This document shows positions 26,838 to 35,792 of a stretch of 64,000 nucleotides of DNA, piece by piece. The DNA is from Fervidobacterium changbaicum (lineage in GTDB: Bacteria; Thermotogota; Thermotogae; Thermotogales; Fervidobacteriaceae), in NCBI RefSeq assembly GCF_004117075.1, contig NZ_CP026721.1:620001-684000 (forward strand). The letters run 5' to 3'. A model generated the notes under the pieces. The model was not told where the DNA came from and ran no database searches. It worked only from the letters and a program-made list of their open reading frames with translations. A program made the translations under genes and the position numbers. Position 1 is the stretch's first letter; each line of letters opens with the position of its first letter.

Positions 26838-27803
26838 GTGGCGGTAAGGAGAATCGTTGTACCGGACGATGTTGCGATGATAGAAGTACTGGGACAGTAC
26901 GATAATAAGGCAAGGTACTTAAGGAGGCGATACAACGTAGAGATTTCGGTCGTGGATAACGAGATCAGGGTAAAGGGAGAAGATGAAAGGTCACTTGATA
27001 TTGTGGAAAAGGTCTTGAAGGAAGTTATAAATATAACGCGTGATGGTCATCTGCTTGACTGGACGGAGTTCGAATACATTGTAGAAGAGAATGAAAAGAT
27101 CGAAAATCCAAGGGAAGTCTACAAAAAATCTGTCGGAAAGGTAAAAGCCAAGACGGAAGGTCAGAAGAAATATCTGGAAGCCATAGAAAAGAACGATATA
27201 GTCTTTGCAATTGGACCGGCTGGAACTGGAAAGACTTATCTTGCATCAGCTGTCGCTGTAGATTATCTAAAATCAGGTAGAGTGCAGAGAATCGTGCTCA
27301 CAAGACCGGCAGTTGAGGCTGGTGAAAAGCTCGGGTTTTTACCCGGAGATTTGACAGAAAAAGTAGACCCTTACCTGAGACCTTTGTACGATGCGCTAAT
27401 AGACATGTTGGGAATAGAAAAGTTCATCTCTCTACGCGAGAAAAACGTTATCGAGATCGCACCACTTGCGTATATGCGAGGTCGAACGCTTAACAACGCT
27501 TTCATTATATTAGACGAAGCACAAAATACGACATATGAACAAATGAAGATGTTCTTAACGCGTATGGGTTTTGGTTCAAAGGTTATAGTTACCGGTGACA
27601 TTACTCAGATAGACATTGAGGAAAGGTCAGGATTAGTTGTAGCACAAGAGATACTCAAGGATATAGATGGTATCGCCTTTGTTTACCTAACCGATGCGGA
27701 TGTTGTGAGACATCCCCTTGTTAAGAAAATTATAAGGGCATACGATAGTTTCGAGAGAATGGAAAAACAAGAAAAGCAAGAAAAACAAAGAAGGAATCAT
27801 TAA
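26838..27803 (+). CDS. phoH: PhoH-family ATPase
   Basis: Cytoplasmic P-loop protein of the PhoH (PhoL/YbeZ) family, 321 residues, linked to rRNA processing and RNA metabolism. The N-terminal part has a KH-like region (VEISVVDNEIRVKGEDERSL). The PhoH domain has Walker A IGPAGTGKTYLASAVAV, RPAVEAGEKLGFLPGDLTEK, and Walker B NAFIILDEAQNTTYEQMKMF plus VTGDITQIDI. The start is GTG 26838, with GGAAGGTGA upstream; ATG at 26836 is out of frame. It heads phoH-pgpH-ybeY, an order common in bacteria and consistent with a joint role with YbeY. Confidence 0.95.
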   Translation: MAVRRIVVPDDVAMIEVLGQYDNKARYLRRRYNVEISVVDNEIRVKGEDERSLDIVEKVLKEVINITRDGHLLDWTEFEYIVEENEKIENPREVYKKSVGKVKAKTEGQKKYLEAIEKNDIVFAIGPAGTGKTYLASAVAVDYLKSGRVQRIVLTRPAVEAGEKLGFLPGDLTEKVDPYLRPLYDALIDMLGIEKFISLREKNVIEIAPLAYMRGRTLNNAFIILDEAQNTTYEQMKMFLTRMGFGSKVIVTGDITQIDIEERSGLVVAQEILKDIDGIAFVYLTDADVVRHPLVKKIIRAYDSFERMEKQEKQEKQRRNH

Positions 27804-27845
27804 GTCACCAGAATTCAAAGTCCTCACGAGGAGAGAACGACGAAG

Positions 27846-29231
27846 ATGGAGCAACATCGAAGTCAAAGGTCAGAAGTGATGCTAAGTGAATCTTTCATGT
27901 ACGATGGTGTGATAATAGCGCTTATCATAAGCGTAGCAAATAACTTGTACGACCTCGGAGTACTTGACCTTGCAAACGAGTTCATTCTCATCCTCATCAT
28001 ATGGTACGGAATCGTCGAGCACTTCATTCGGAACTCTAACGTTATAAACTTCGATATCAGATACAGGTTGTTCTTCTATACCGCGTTACTTGGTGGTGCA
28101 GCCCTAAATACAACAGTTTACAAAACGTACGGACTGAGCTACATACCGATTATCATTGCGCCGATGATCATCACACTACTTGTTGATTACGAATTCGGTG
28201 CAAGTGCAGGACTCATTCTTTCGCTTTCAACGGCATTTCACCACCACGATTTCTTTATGTTTCTTCACCTATTCCCCCAAGTCTTCCTCTCAACTTATAT
28301 GCTAAGAAACACAAAGAGTCGCATTCAAGTAGCAAAAGCTGGTTTGATATCTGGTATAGCCAGCTTACTGATGATTTTTTTACAAGAACCAGTCAGGCAT
28401 TTTTACTTCTCACTGAAAGATTACGTTGTCATATTCCTCAACCCGATATTTTCTTCTATAGCAGTAGTTGGCATTTTGCCTTATATTGAGATAATTACTC
28501 GTATTTACTCGAACATAGGTCTTGCAGAGATAGCAACGATCAATCATCCTCTGCTTAAAACACTTTCGTTGCACGCGCCTGGGACTTATCAACACAGCTT
28601 AAGAGTTGCAGAGCTCGCGGAGCACGCCGCAGAAAGTATAGGTGCCAATTCTGTACTTGTCAGGGCATGTGCACTCTACCACGATATTGGAAAAGTGAGA
28701 AACCCCGATTTCTTTGTGGAAAACTTGAAGTCACCTGAAGAAAACCCACACAATATCCTACCTCCAGATGTAAGTAAGAGTATCATCATGAAACACGTGA
28801 CGGATGGCATCGAGATTGCCCGTAAATACAGGCTACCGATCCAAATTGAATTGGCGATTCCTCAACACCATGGAACGAGAGTGCAAAAGTACTTCTACAT
28901 AAAAGCTTTATCGGAAAATTCAAACGTCAGTATTGATGAATACCGTTACAGCGGTCCTAAACCAAAGAGCAAGGAAATGGGCATACTGATGCTGGCTGAT
29001 ATCGTTGAAGCAACATCCAGAAGCAAGAATCAAATATCTTTGGAAGAAATGGAAAAGGTTATCGAAAAGACGATAATTGAACTTTTTGAAGAAAACCAGC
29101 TTGATGAAACTGGACTTACCCTCGCAGAATTAAGAACAATCATGGATAGCTTCTTAAACGTTTTCCAAAGCTTGTTGACACGCAGGATAGAATATCCGAC
29201 TATAAATGAAGAAATAGAAAGCATTGGTTAG
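27846..29231 (+). CDS. pgpH: Membrane HD-domain phosphohydrolase, PgpH-like (truncated form)
   Basis: 461 residues: about 6-7 membrane helices (residues about 15-220) followed by an HD domain with [20 protein letters not shown] and [20 protein letters not shown], then [16 protein letters not shown] and [16 protein letters not shown]. This matches the 7TMR-HD (YqfF/PgpH) family, which hydrolyses cyclic di-AMP in Firmicutes. The large extracellular 7TMR-HDED domain (about 250 residues) of that family is absent, so ligand sensing must differ. ATG 27846 has GAGGAG upstream. It lies between phoH and ybeY, the usual neighbours of this family. Confidence 0.85.
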   Translation: MEQHRSQRSEVMLSESFMYDGVIIALIISVANNLYDLGVLDLANEFILILIIWYGIVEHFIRNSNVINFDIRYRLFFYTALLGGAALNTTVYKTYGLSYIPIIIAPMIITLLVDYEFGASAGLILSLSTAFHHHDFFMFLHLFPQVFLSTYMLRNTKSRIQVAKAGLISGIASLLMIFLQEPVRHFYFSLKDYVVIFLNPIFSSIAVVGILPYIEIITRIYSNIGLAEIATINHPLLKTLSLHAPGTYQHSLRVAELAEHAAESIGANSVLVRACALYHDIGKVRNPDFFVENLKSPEENPHNILPPDVSKSIIMKHVTDGIEIARKYRLPIQIELAIPQHHGTRVQKYFYIKALSENSNVSIDEYRYSGPKPKSKEMGILMLADIVEATSRSKNQISLEEMEKVIEKTIIELFEENQLDETGLTLAELRTIMDSFLNVFQSLLTRRIEYPTINEEIESIG

Positions 29232-29260
29232 GTCAGAAAAAAATCGAGGATGGTGGTTTT

Positions 29261-29725
29261 ATGAGCGCATTAGTCAGATACTTTGAAGCGTCGGAAGATA
29301 TTCAGGGCTTTCTTGCTCAGAGCAACGATAAACTTTCTGAAATCGTAGAAAAGGAAATTGGCGATGTGGTTATACATTTTATTTTTGTTGATAGTGAGAT
29401 AATTTCTGAAATGAATAAAACTTACAGGGGTAAGGAAGGTCCAACGGATGTACTGACCTTCGTCTACGGAGATTCGCGTGATATTGAGGAAGAAGAACAA
29501 GAAGCTCAAGAAGCAACATCTCCATATGCTGAGGGCTATATATGTTTGGATGTGGTTAGAAAAAATGCCGAGGAATTCAGAAACTCTTTTGAAAAAGAGC
29601 TCTTAACAGTGCTTGTTCACTCAATTCTTCATATGGCTGGGTACGACCATGAGTACGATACCACGAATGCAGCCGAGATGTTCCAAAAGCAAGACGCGTA
29701 TCTTAAAGACTTGATTAACGAATAA
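29261..29725 (+). CDS. ybeY: Endoribonuclease / rRNA maturation factor YbeY
   Basis: Metal-dependent single-strand RNase acting in 16S rRNA 3' maturation and ribosome quality control. 154 residues. The zinc motif HxxxHxxGxxH is present as [15 protein letters not shown], with the upstream [20 protein letters not shown] and [14 protein letters not shown] blocks. An acidic insert ([13 protein letters not shown]) is inside the loop after the DVLTF block. ATG 29261 follows GGATGGTGG. It is the last gene of the phoH-pgpH-ybeY set and converges on the MBL gene with a gap of 7 nt. Confidence 0.95.
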   Translation: MSALVRYFEASEDIQGFLAQSNDKLSEIVEKEIGDVVIHFIFVDSEIISEMNKTYRGKEGPTDVLTFVYGDSRDIEEEEQEAQEATSPYAEGYICLDVVRKNAEEFRNSFEKELLTVLVHSILHMAGYDHEYDTTNAAEMFQKQDAYLKDLINE

Positions 29726-29732
29726 TCACTCA

Positions 29733-30479
29733 TTACTCGGTCATTAGATTCTTGATACCCCATTCGAGCATTTCGGCATGTTTTCGATTGATAAAGTTCG
29801 GATCGCTTTCAAGCTCGTACGGATTGAGTTCTCCGTTCATGAGTTTTCTTATTTTTTCGATGTAGTCTCTCATTTTTTCGATACTTTCATATGAACCGAA
29901 ATCACCGTGACCAGGAATGACGTGCTTAGCATGTGGCATAGTGTCCAGAGTTTTCATCCAGACATTTAAATTGCTATCGGAAACTATTTCAGGGTGTATA
30001 TCGTTAATCACCGTATCACCTGTGATTAAAACCGATTCGCTCGGGATATATACATAAGACGAATCAGGTGTATGACCTGGTCCGTGTACGAATAGGATTT
30101 TCAGTCCATCTTCGTATTCGAATTGGTCTTCGAAAAGAACGTCTGGAAGTTTTGGTTCTGTATATTCGATTCCAAGACTTCTAAAATAGGAAGAGTCAAA
30201 CTGCTCCATTTTTCTTCTTGTTAACTCATGAGCTAAAATAGGAACGTCAAAAACGACATTCCCGAACGTGTGGTCAGGATGGTAATGCGTATTGAAAACC
30301 AATGTGATGTTCTTCATGGTGAATTCTCGAACGAACTTTGCGATGCTTTTGGCTTTCTCCGGGAAAAGGGAGGTATCGACCAGGACTACTCCCTTTTTTC
30401 CGATGATTATAACGTTGTTTGCCGCTTCCTCATGCTCGATAAGATAGACATTTTCAGTAACTTTCTTTACCACATTCAA
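29733..30479 (-). CDS. Metallo-beta-lactamase-fold hydrolase
   Basis: 248-residue MBL-fold protein. The di-metal motif is LVFNTHYHPDHTFGNVVFD (HxHxDH), with the next His in FVHGPGHTPDSSYVY, the bridging Asp in VLITGDTVIND and a final His in HAKHVIPGHGDFGSYE. The pattern is of the cyclase/glyoxalase-II-like hydrolase group; the substrate cannot be inferred. It stands alone on the minus strand between ybeY and csaB, both on the plus strand. Confidence 0.85.
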   Translation of the reverse strand: MNVVKKVTENVYLIEHEEAANNVIIIGKKGVVLVDTSLFPEKAKSIAKFVREFTMKNITLVFNTHYHPDHTFGNVVFDVPILAHELTRRKMEQFDSSYFRSLGIEYTEPKLPDVLFEDQFEYEDGLKILFVHGPGHTPDSSYVYIPSESVLITGDTVINDIHPEIVSDSNLNVWMKTLDTMPHAKHVIPGHGDFGSYESIEKMRDYIEKIRKLMNGELNPYELESDPNFINRKHAEMLEWGIKNLMTE

Positions 30480-30557
30480 ACACCTCGGACCAATTCGAAG
30501 TGATATTCTTATAAGTTATCTTTCACATCATTTTTCTGTAAAGGGGTTGGTAATTCC

Positions 30558-31538
30558 TTGAAAGTCTTGTTATCTGGCTACTATGGATACGGTAATTTTG
30601 GCGACGAATTGATGAGATTGGGAATGGAAGACTTTTTTAGCAAATTCAAAATAGACTACACGTTAGCGTTACCAAAGAGAGTAAGCAAAGACACCATTTC
30701 TCGATTTAATCTGTTGGAAGTCATCGGTGCTCTCTTCGATTCTGAAGCGCTCATATACGGTGGTGGAGGCTTGCTACAAGATATAACAAGCTCCAGAAGT
30801 TTTCTCTATTACATTTCAACTGTCCGGTTAAGTTTGAACCTCGGAAAGCCTGTAATCCTATTTGGAAACAGCCTCGGACCTGTTCGAAAAGGTTTCAATA
30901 GATGGCTTCTAAGAACCACTCTTAAAAATGAAAAAGTCTACGTGTTTGCAAGAGATATCGTCTCTTACCGTTATGCGAAATGCCTTAACAAAAATGCCGA
31001 ACTTTCTTGTGATCCAGCTGTTCGGTATTTGGCAAAGTTCCAAGTCCTGCCCGATAAACAATTTGATTTGGTCCTTGTACCACGTAAAGTTCAAAATGTT
31101 GAAAAATACGATATCCTGAAACATTATTTCAATAATATAATTGTTTGTCCGGCTCAGAGTTCTGATATCGATGTTGCCATGAAAATCAGTAGACGGCTTG
31201 GAGCAGAATGTATAGAACAAATAGACGACATTAACATTGTTCTCTCAACAATATTATCGGCAAAGTTTGTTGTTTCTGAAAGATTCCATCCAACGCTTGT
31301 CGCTGCTTACTTTGGAATTCCTTTTGTTTCTTTGGAGAATTCAAAATCAGAGAGGTTTTTCAGAAAATACACAAATAGAAGAGAGTTTTTTGCCAAGGAT
31401 ACGGTAGATTTCCCGAAGCGTTTTGAACAAGTCATCTCAAATCCACTTTTTCTAAAAGAAAAGATGGACACAGAATGTGATGACTCGTTCAAGAAGTTGT
31501 ACAAACTTCTCATACGCATAAAATCCTCCACGACGTGA
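30558..31538 (+). CDS. csaB: Polysaccharide pyruvyl transferase, CsaB-like
   Basis: Adds ketal pyruvate to cell-wall polysaccharide, the modification recognised by SLH domains in many bacteria. 326 residues, standard for CsaB. Seen: LLSGYYGYGNFGDELMRLGM, LIYGGGGLLQDITSSRSFLY (Gly-rich loop), KPVILFGNSLGPVRKGFNRW, FARDIVSYRYAKCL and SAKFVVSERFHPTLVAAYFG with the conserved RFH. The start is TTG 30558 with AAGGGG upstream. The window also encodes an SLH-domain protein (50658-52178), which makes the pairing meaningful, though linkage is only inference. It ends at the terminator 31551-31579. Confidence 0.88.
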   Translation: MKVLLSGYYGYGNFGDELMRLGMEDFFSKFKIDYTLALPKRVSKDTISRFNLLEVIGALFDSEALIYGGGGLLQDITSSRSFLYYISTVRLSLNLGKPVILFGNSLGPVRKGFNRWLLRTTLKNEKVYVFARDIVSYRYAKCLNKNAELSCDPAVRYLAKFQVLPDKQFDLVLVPRKVQNVEKYDILKHYFNNIIVCPAQSSDIDVAMKISRRLGAECIEQIDDINIVLSTILSAKFVVSERFHPTLVAAYFGIPFVSLENSKSERFFRKYTNRREFFAKDTVDFPKRFEQVISNPLFLKEKMDTECDDSFKKLYKLLIRIKSSTT

Positions 31539-31550
31539 ACTCCATAAATA

Positions 31551-31579
31551 AAGCCGTCTCACTTGGAGACGGCTTTTTT
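31551..31579 (+). terminator. Terminator after csaB
   Basis: 10-bp perfect stem AAGCCGTCTC / GAGACGGCTT with a 5-nt loop and a following T run. It lies 12 nt after the csaB stop. Also usable on the minus strand for the nuoF-like gene ending at 31607. Confidence 0.9.
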
Positions 31580-31606
31580 GTTGTAAGAATTATTCAACTT
31601 ATCATT

Positions 31607-33220
31607 TTATTTAATGATAGCTCTTTTCGGTTTAACTTCTTTACACAACCCCACACTGCACACCTTGTCTTTTACATGGGCGAGGAATTCGTCTCTGAAA
31701 TTGTTGATAAGAGATAACAATGGAACGTTTATGCTCTGCCCAAGTCCACAGAAGGACGCATCTGCGGTCACGTAAGCTATCTGCTCTAAATACTTCAAAT
31801 CCTCTTCGGATGCTTGGAATTTTGTCATCTTTTCGAGTATATCACATGCAACTTTTGTTCCTTCCCTACACGGTGTACACTTCCCACATGATTCGTGTCT
31901 GAAGAATTCCATAACATTCAAAGCAATATCGACCACACAGTGTGTGTCATCGATGGCAAGTATAACTCCAGAACCAAGGCTGACACCGTAATTTTTCATG
32001 GAATCATAATCAAGTGGAGTATCGAGTTTATCAGGTCCGATGAAAGTTCCTGCAAGGCCACCGGTTTGAACCATTTTCAGTTCTCTTCCGCCTTTGATTC
32101 CTCCACCAAAACCGTAGAGCACCTCTCTAACGGTTACCCCCATCGGTAGTTCCACCATTCCACGCCTATTAACATCTCCAACAAGACAGAAAACCTTTGT
32201 TCCTGGGGAATTAGGCGTTCCTATACTTCTGAACCACTCGGCTCCGTTTAGTATAATCTGTGGAACATTAGCGAGCGTTTCAACGTTGTTTATCACTGTG
32301 GGCTTCCCAAAGAGTCCAACCTGAGGCGGGTAAGGCGGCTTAAGCCTTGGACGTCCGGATTTGCCTTCTATAGATTCAAGCAATGCAGTTTCCTCACCAC
32401 AGACATAGGCACCGGCACCGAGTCTCACCGTTAAATCAAAGTTGAAACCACTTCCGAGTATGTTTTCGCCAAGGAACCCGTACTCGTATGCATCTTTAAT
32501 TGCCTTTCTCAAGTTTTCTACAGAATTGTAATACTCACCTCGTATGTAAATATACCCTTTTGTTGCACCAACAGCGTAACCTGCAATAATCATCGCTTCA
32601 ATGACAGAGTGTGGGTCGCCTTCCATTATCAACCTATCTTTGAATGTCCCTGGCTCGCCTTCGTCTGCGTTACAAACTATATACTTCTGATCAGCATTTG
32701 CTTTCGCAGTGAATTCCCATTTCAAACCTGTTGGGAAACCTGCACCACCGCGTCCACGCAGTCCACTTGCCTTTATCTCGTTTATAACCTCCTCAGGTTT
32801 CATCTTCAGTGCCTTTGAAAGTGCGAAATATCCATCCCTTGCGATGTACTCTTCTATATTCCTTGGGTCAATAACCCCTATGTTTCTTGTGACAATTCTG
32901 TATTCTTTGACTTTAAATTTTTCGCCTGGTTTCAGCTGGGATTTGTCCACTGTCAGGTCCCAGACCTGTCTTCCTTTGAGCAGGTGTTCCTCAACTATCT
33001 TCTTAACATCTTCCTTTTTCTTGACAACATAGTAAACATCATCTGGTAAAACATGGAACACAACTCCGTCGTACGTACCTATTGCCACTGTCTCCAGCAC
33101 ACTAACAAGAGGATCAAGATTGTATTCGCTTATCAGTGCTCTTAGATAATTTGCAAGTTCCTTCGCACCTAAAAGGATACTGTTGCTATCGACAGAGACC
33201 AGAACGGTAATTGGTGTCAT
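31607..33220 (-). CDS. NuoF-like NADH-binding subunit, second copy, lacking Trx-domain cysteines and C-terminal ferredoxin
   Basis: 537 residues, flavin/NADH subunit of the NuoF/HydB family. Intact: GLRGRGGAGFPTGLKWEF (FMN), NADEGEPGTFKDRLIMEGDP, GAGAYVCGEETALLESIEG, and the 4Fe-4S ligands HESCGKCTPCREGTK with a later Cys in DASFCGLGQS. Changed relative to the neighbour at 33802: the N-terminal thioredoxin-like [2Fe-2S] domain has lost all four cysteines, and the C-terminal 2x[4Fe-4S] domain is absent, the protein ending HVKDKVCSVGLCKEVKPKRA. So it carries one Fe-S cluster instead of four. It overlaps the second nuoE by ATGA. Probably a NADH dehydrogenase module of unknown partner. Confidence 0.85.
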   Translation of the reverse strand: MTPITVLVSVDSNSILLGAKELANYLRALISEYNLDPLVSVLETVAIGTYDGVVFHVLPDDVYYVVKKKEDVKKIVEEHLLKGRQVWDLTVDKSQLKPGEKFKVKEYRIVTRNIGVIDPRNIEEYIARDGYFALSKALKMKPEEVINEIKASGLRGRGGAGFPTGLKWEFTAKANADQKYIVCNADEGEPGTFKDRLIMEGDPHSVIEAMIIAGYAVGATKGYIYIRGEYYNSVENLRKAIKDAYEYGFLGENILGSGFNFDLTVRLGAGAYVCGEETALLESIEGKSGRPRLKPPYPPQVGLFGKPTVINNVETLANVPQIILNGAEWFRSIGTPNSPGTKVFCLVGDVNRRGMVELPMGVTVREVLYGFGGGIKGGRELKMVQTGGLAGTFIGPDKLDTPLDYDSMKNYGVSLGSGVILAIDDTHCVVDIALNVMEFFRHESCGKCTPCREGTKVACDILEKMTKFQASEEDLKYLEQIAYVTADASFCGLGQSINVPLLSLINNFRDEFLAHVKDKVCSVGLCKEVKPKRAIIK

Positions 33221-33702
33221 TGTGCATCACCGCCCTTAAGGCTTTCGATAATCTCTTCAACTTTTTCTACCGTCAAGTCACCGTAGTATTGGTCGTTTAT
33301 CATTATCACGGGTGACACACCACACAAACCAAGACATCCCGTCTCTTCGAGTGTGAAGAGTCCATCCTTTGTCGTCTCGCCAAAGTCTACACCGAGTTTT
33401 TTCTTCAAATATTCAACTATCTCGCGCCCGCCAGGAACATGGCAAGGCAAACTAGTACATACGCGGATGATGTACTTACCCCTCGGTTTTGTGGAGAACA
33501 TCGTGTAGAAGGTTAGCACTTCGTAAACTTTTGAAGGTGGGATATTCAGCTCTTCGGCTATCATTTCACCTACTTCAGGTGGTATGTAATGACTTTCATA
33601 GTAATCTTGGACTTTGTGGAGCAGGTAGATGAGAATATCTTGCTGTTCAAGTTGTTCGGTTTTTAACTCACTAATGATGTTCCTCAAAATTGCGCGATCC
33701 AC
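33217..33702 (-). CDS. NuoE-like [2Fe-2S] subunit, second copy
   Basis: 161 residues, the 24-kDa NuoE/HydC type. Cluster ligands are RVCTSLPCHVPGGREIVEYL (C-x4-C) and LEETGCLGLCGVSPVIMIND (C-x3-C), all four present. The helical N-terminus leads to NIPPSKVYEVLTFYTMFSTK, a family hallmark. The start is GTG 33702, preceded by GGGAGGGAAGG; a longer ORF to 33792 would run through the terminator hairpin and encode an implausible hydrophobic leader. It is coupled to the second nuoF by a 4-nt overlap. Expression past the terminator may be limited. Confidence 0.88.
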   Translation of the reverse strand: MDRAILRNIISELKTEQLEQQDILIYLLHKVQDYYESHYIPPEVGEMIAEELNIPPSKVYEVLTFYTMFSTKPRGKYIIRVCTSLPCHVPGGREIVEYLKKKLGVDFGETTKDGLFTLEETGCLGLCGVSPVIMINDQYYGDLTVEKVEEIIESLKGGDAQ

Positions 33703-33760
33703 ACACCTTCCCTCCCCGAAAAAGATTCCAAAGATTAGAAAAATAAGCAGATAGATAAAC

Positions 33761-33796
33761 AAAGGTGAGCCTCCCTCTGACTGGGGGCTCACCTTT
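33761..33796 (-). terminator. Hairpin between the two NuoE/NuoF modules
   Basis: 11-bp stem AAAGGTGAGCC / GGCTCACCTTT, overlapping the end of the NuoF-like gene at 33802 and followed on the minus strand by a broken U tract (TTTGTTTATC). It lies inside the operon, so it may act as a partial terminator setting the ratio of the first module to the second. Confidence 0.7.
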
Positions 33797-33801
33797 GATT
33801 T

Positions 33802-35631
33802 TTACCTTGAAATGCTTCCTACTACAGCTGGTGTTACTTTGCTTATCGCACCGAATCTACAGACCTCGATACAACTACCACACCTTACACAAGCATCTTG
33901 ATCGATTTCGTGAACTTTTCTAACTTCGCCGTGTATTGCATTTGTCGGACATACCCTTGCACACGCTGTACAGCCTACACACTTTTCTGGATTAATCACA
34001 TAGCTAATGAACGCCTTACACTTCTTAGCCGGACACACACCATCTTTAACGTGTGCTTCGTATTCGTGTCTGTAATATTTCAGCGTAGACAAAACTGGAT
34101 TTGGAGCAGTCTGACCAAGACCGCACAATGAAGAATCTTTTATGACCTGCGCTAATTGTTCAAGTTTCTCAATATCTTCCATCGTTCCTTCGCCTTTTGT
34201 AATCTTATCGAGTATATCGTACATTACTTTTGTACCCTCACGACACGGTGTACATTTACCACACGACTCATCGACTGTGAATTCCAAGAAGAATTTTGCG
34301 ACATCCACCATACAGTCGTCTTCGTCAAGTACGATCATACCACCGGAACCCATAATGGCTCCGAGTTTACCAAGCGACTCGTAATCAACGGGTGTATCGA
34401 AGTATTCCGCAGGTATCACTCCACCGCTTGGTCCACCAGTTTGTACCGCTTTAATTTGCTTACCTTGCGGGTGCCCTCCACCAATATCGTAGAGCAATTC
34501 TCTAAGTGTAATTCCCATCGGAACTTCGACAAGCCCCGTGTTCTTAATTTTTCCAGCCAGCGCAAAGACCTTTGTTCCAGGCGACTTCTCAGTTCCGTAC
34601 TGTCTGAACCATGCAGCACCTTTGTGTATGATAGGTGGAACCAAAGAGAGTGTTTCAACGTTGTTTATAACCGTAGGTTTACCCCAAAGCCCCTTTTGGA
34701 CAGGGAACGGTGGTTTAACCCTCGGCTGACCTCTCTTACCCTCTATCGAGTGCATAAGCGCGGTCTCTTCACCACATACAAAAGCACCGGCACCTATCCT
34801 TATCTCAATATCGAATGAAAAGTCCGTTCCAAAGATGTTTTCGCCAAGGAAACCATATTCATGAGCTGTTTCGATAGCTTTTTGCAACCTTTCAATCGCA
34901 AGTGGATATTCAGCCCTGACGTAAACAAAGCCCTTCTGCGCACCAATTGCGTAGCCTGCTATAGTCATGGCCTCAACGATAGAATGGGGGTCCCCTTCGA
35001 GTATTGACCTGTCCATGAACGCACCAGGGTCGCCCTCATCGGCGTTACAAATCATGTATTTGATGTCAGACTTTTGCTGCCTTGCAAGTTCCCACTTCAA
35101 ACCCGTTGGGAATCCAGCTCCTCCTCTACCTCTCAGACCACTGTCCTTAATTTCCTTTATAACCTCTTCCGGTGTCATCTGCGTGAGTGCCTTATGCAGT
35201 GCAAAGTAACCGTCCCTTGCGATGTATTCTTCAATGCTCAACGGGTCGATAACTCCGACATTCCTCAAAGCAATCTTGACTTGCTTAGCAAAGAACGGTA
35301 TTTCTGCAGGTTCCTTTTCTTTTATCGTAAGCTTTTCCTTTTCTCCTTCAAAAAGGTACTCAGGAACAACGCGACCTTTTAAAATGTGCTCTTCGACTAT
35401 CTTCTCAGCTGCTTTTGGCGTGAGCTTTTGATAATACACGCCATCGGGGTAAACCACTGCAAGCGGTCCCAAGCTACAGGCGCCCATACATCCAGTTTCG
35501 ACAACTGACACTACTGTATCAAGACCGTATTCTTTTAGCTTCCTTTCAAATGCCTGCTTCACACTCTCTTCGCCTGCGGATATACAGCCACCACCAGCAC
35601 AGATAAGAATTGTATTAGTTTTCAAAGCCAC
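33802..35631 (-). CDS. NuoF-like / bifurcating hydrogenase beta (HydB-type) subunit with C-terminal ferredoxin domain
   Basis: 609 residues with the full HydB layout. N-terminal thioredoxin-like [2Fe-2S] domain: ICAGGGCISAGEESVKQAFE and VVETGCMGACSLGPLAVV. NuoF core: GLRGRGGAGFPTGLKWEL, NADEGDPGAFMDRSILEGDP, GAGAFVCGEETALMHSIEG, and DESCGKCTPCREGTK. C-terminal 2x[4Fe-4S]: NPEKCVGCTACARVCPTNAI and QDACVRCGSCIEVCRFGAIS. In electron-bifurcating [FeFe] hydrogenases and related NADH/ferredoxin enzymes this subunit holds FMN and the NADH site. GTG 35631 follows GGAGGCGAAGAGC. No HydA-type gene follows, so the partner must be encoded elsewhere. Confidence 0.9.
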   Translation of the reverse strand: MALKTNTILICAGGGCISAGEESVKQAFERKLKEYGLDTVVSVVETGCMGACSLGPLAVVYPDGVYYQKLTPKAAEKIVEEHILKGRVVPEYLFEGEKEKLTIKEKEPAEIPFFAKQVKIALRNVGVIDPLSIEEYIARDGYFALHKALTQMTPEEVIKEIKDSGLRGRGGAGFPTGLKWELARQQKSDIKYMICNADEGDPGAFMDRSILEGDPHSIVEAMTIAGYAIGAQKGFVYVRAEYPLAIERLQKAIETAHEYGFLGENIFGTDFSFDIEIRIGAGAFVCGEETALMHSIEGKRGQPRVKPPFPVQKGLWGKPTVINNVETLSLVPPIIHKGAAWFRQYGTEKSPGTKVFALAGKIKNTGLVEVPMGITLRELLYDIGGGHPQGKQIKAVQTGGPSGGVIPAEYFDTPVDYESLGKLGAIMGSGGMIVLDEDDCMVDVAKFFLEFTVDESCGKCTPCREGTKVMYDILDKITKGEGTMEDIEKLEQLAQVIKDSSLCGLGQTAPNPVLSTLKYYRHEYEAHVKDGVCPAKKCKAFISYVINPEKCVGCTACARVCPTNAIHGEVRKVHEIDQDACVRCGSCIEVCRFGAISKVTPAVVGSISR

Positions 35632-35675
35632 GCTCTTCGCCTCCTTAACCTAAGGAAAACTTCACTTCAACATGT

Positions 35676-35792
35676 CTACAAAGCTTTTACAAGATGCATT
35701 TTCTTCGCGCTGTGTTCCATAGTCTTAAGTATCTTAAAACCGCCACCACCATTGCAACGGAGACAATCCGAACATAAACAGTGGATTTCTCG
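35676..35792 (-). other. Four-cysteine reading frame directly behind a UGA stop
   Basis: After the TGA (35795-35793) of the 2Fe-2S gene, the same frame stays open for 38 codons to TAG at 35678-35676. It begins REIHCLCSDCLRCNGGGGFK (CxCxxCxxC then a Gly run) and continues ILKTMEHSAKKMHLVKAL. There is no ATG, GTG or TTG before the cysteines; the first ATG comes after them. It could be a stop-codon read-through tail, a small metal-binding protein starting at a rare AUC, a remnant after a nonsense mutation, or chance. It fills most of the 160-nt gap before the NuoF-like gene. Confidence 0.35.

Noticed and set aside
33703-33792. Hydrophobic leader on the second NuoE (start at 33792)
   Set aside because: It translates the terminator hairpin; a strong SD precedes GTG 33702 and NuoE proteins are soluble without leaders.
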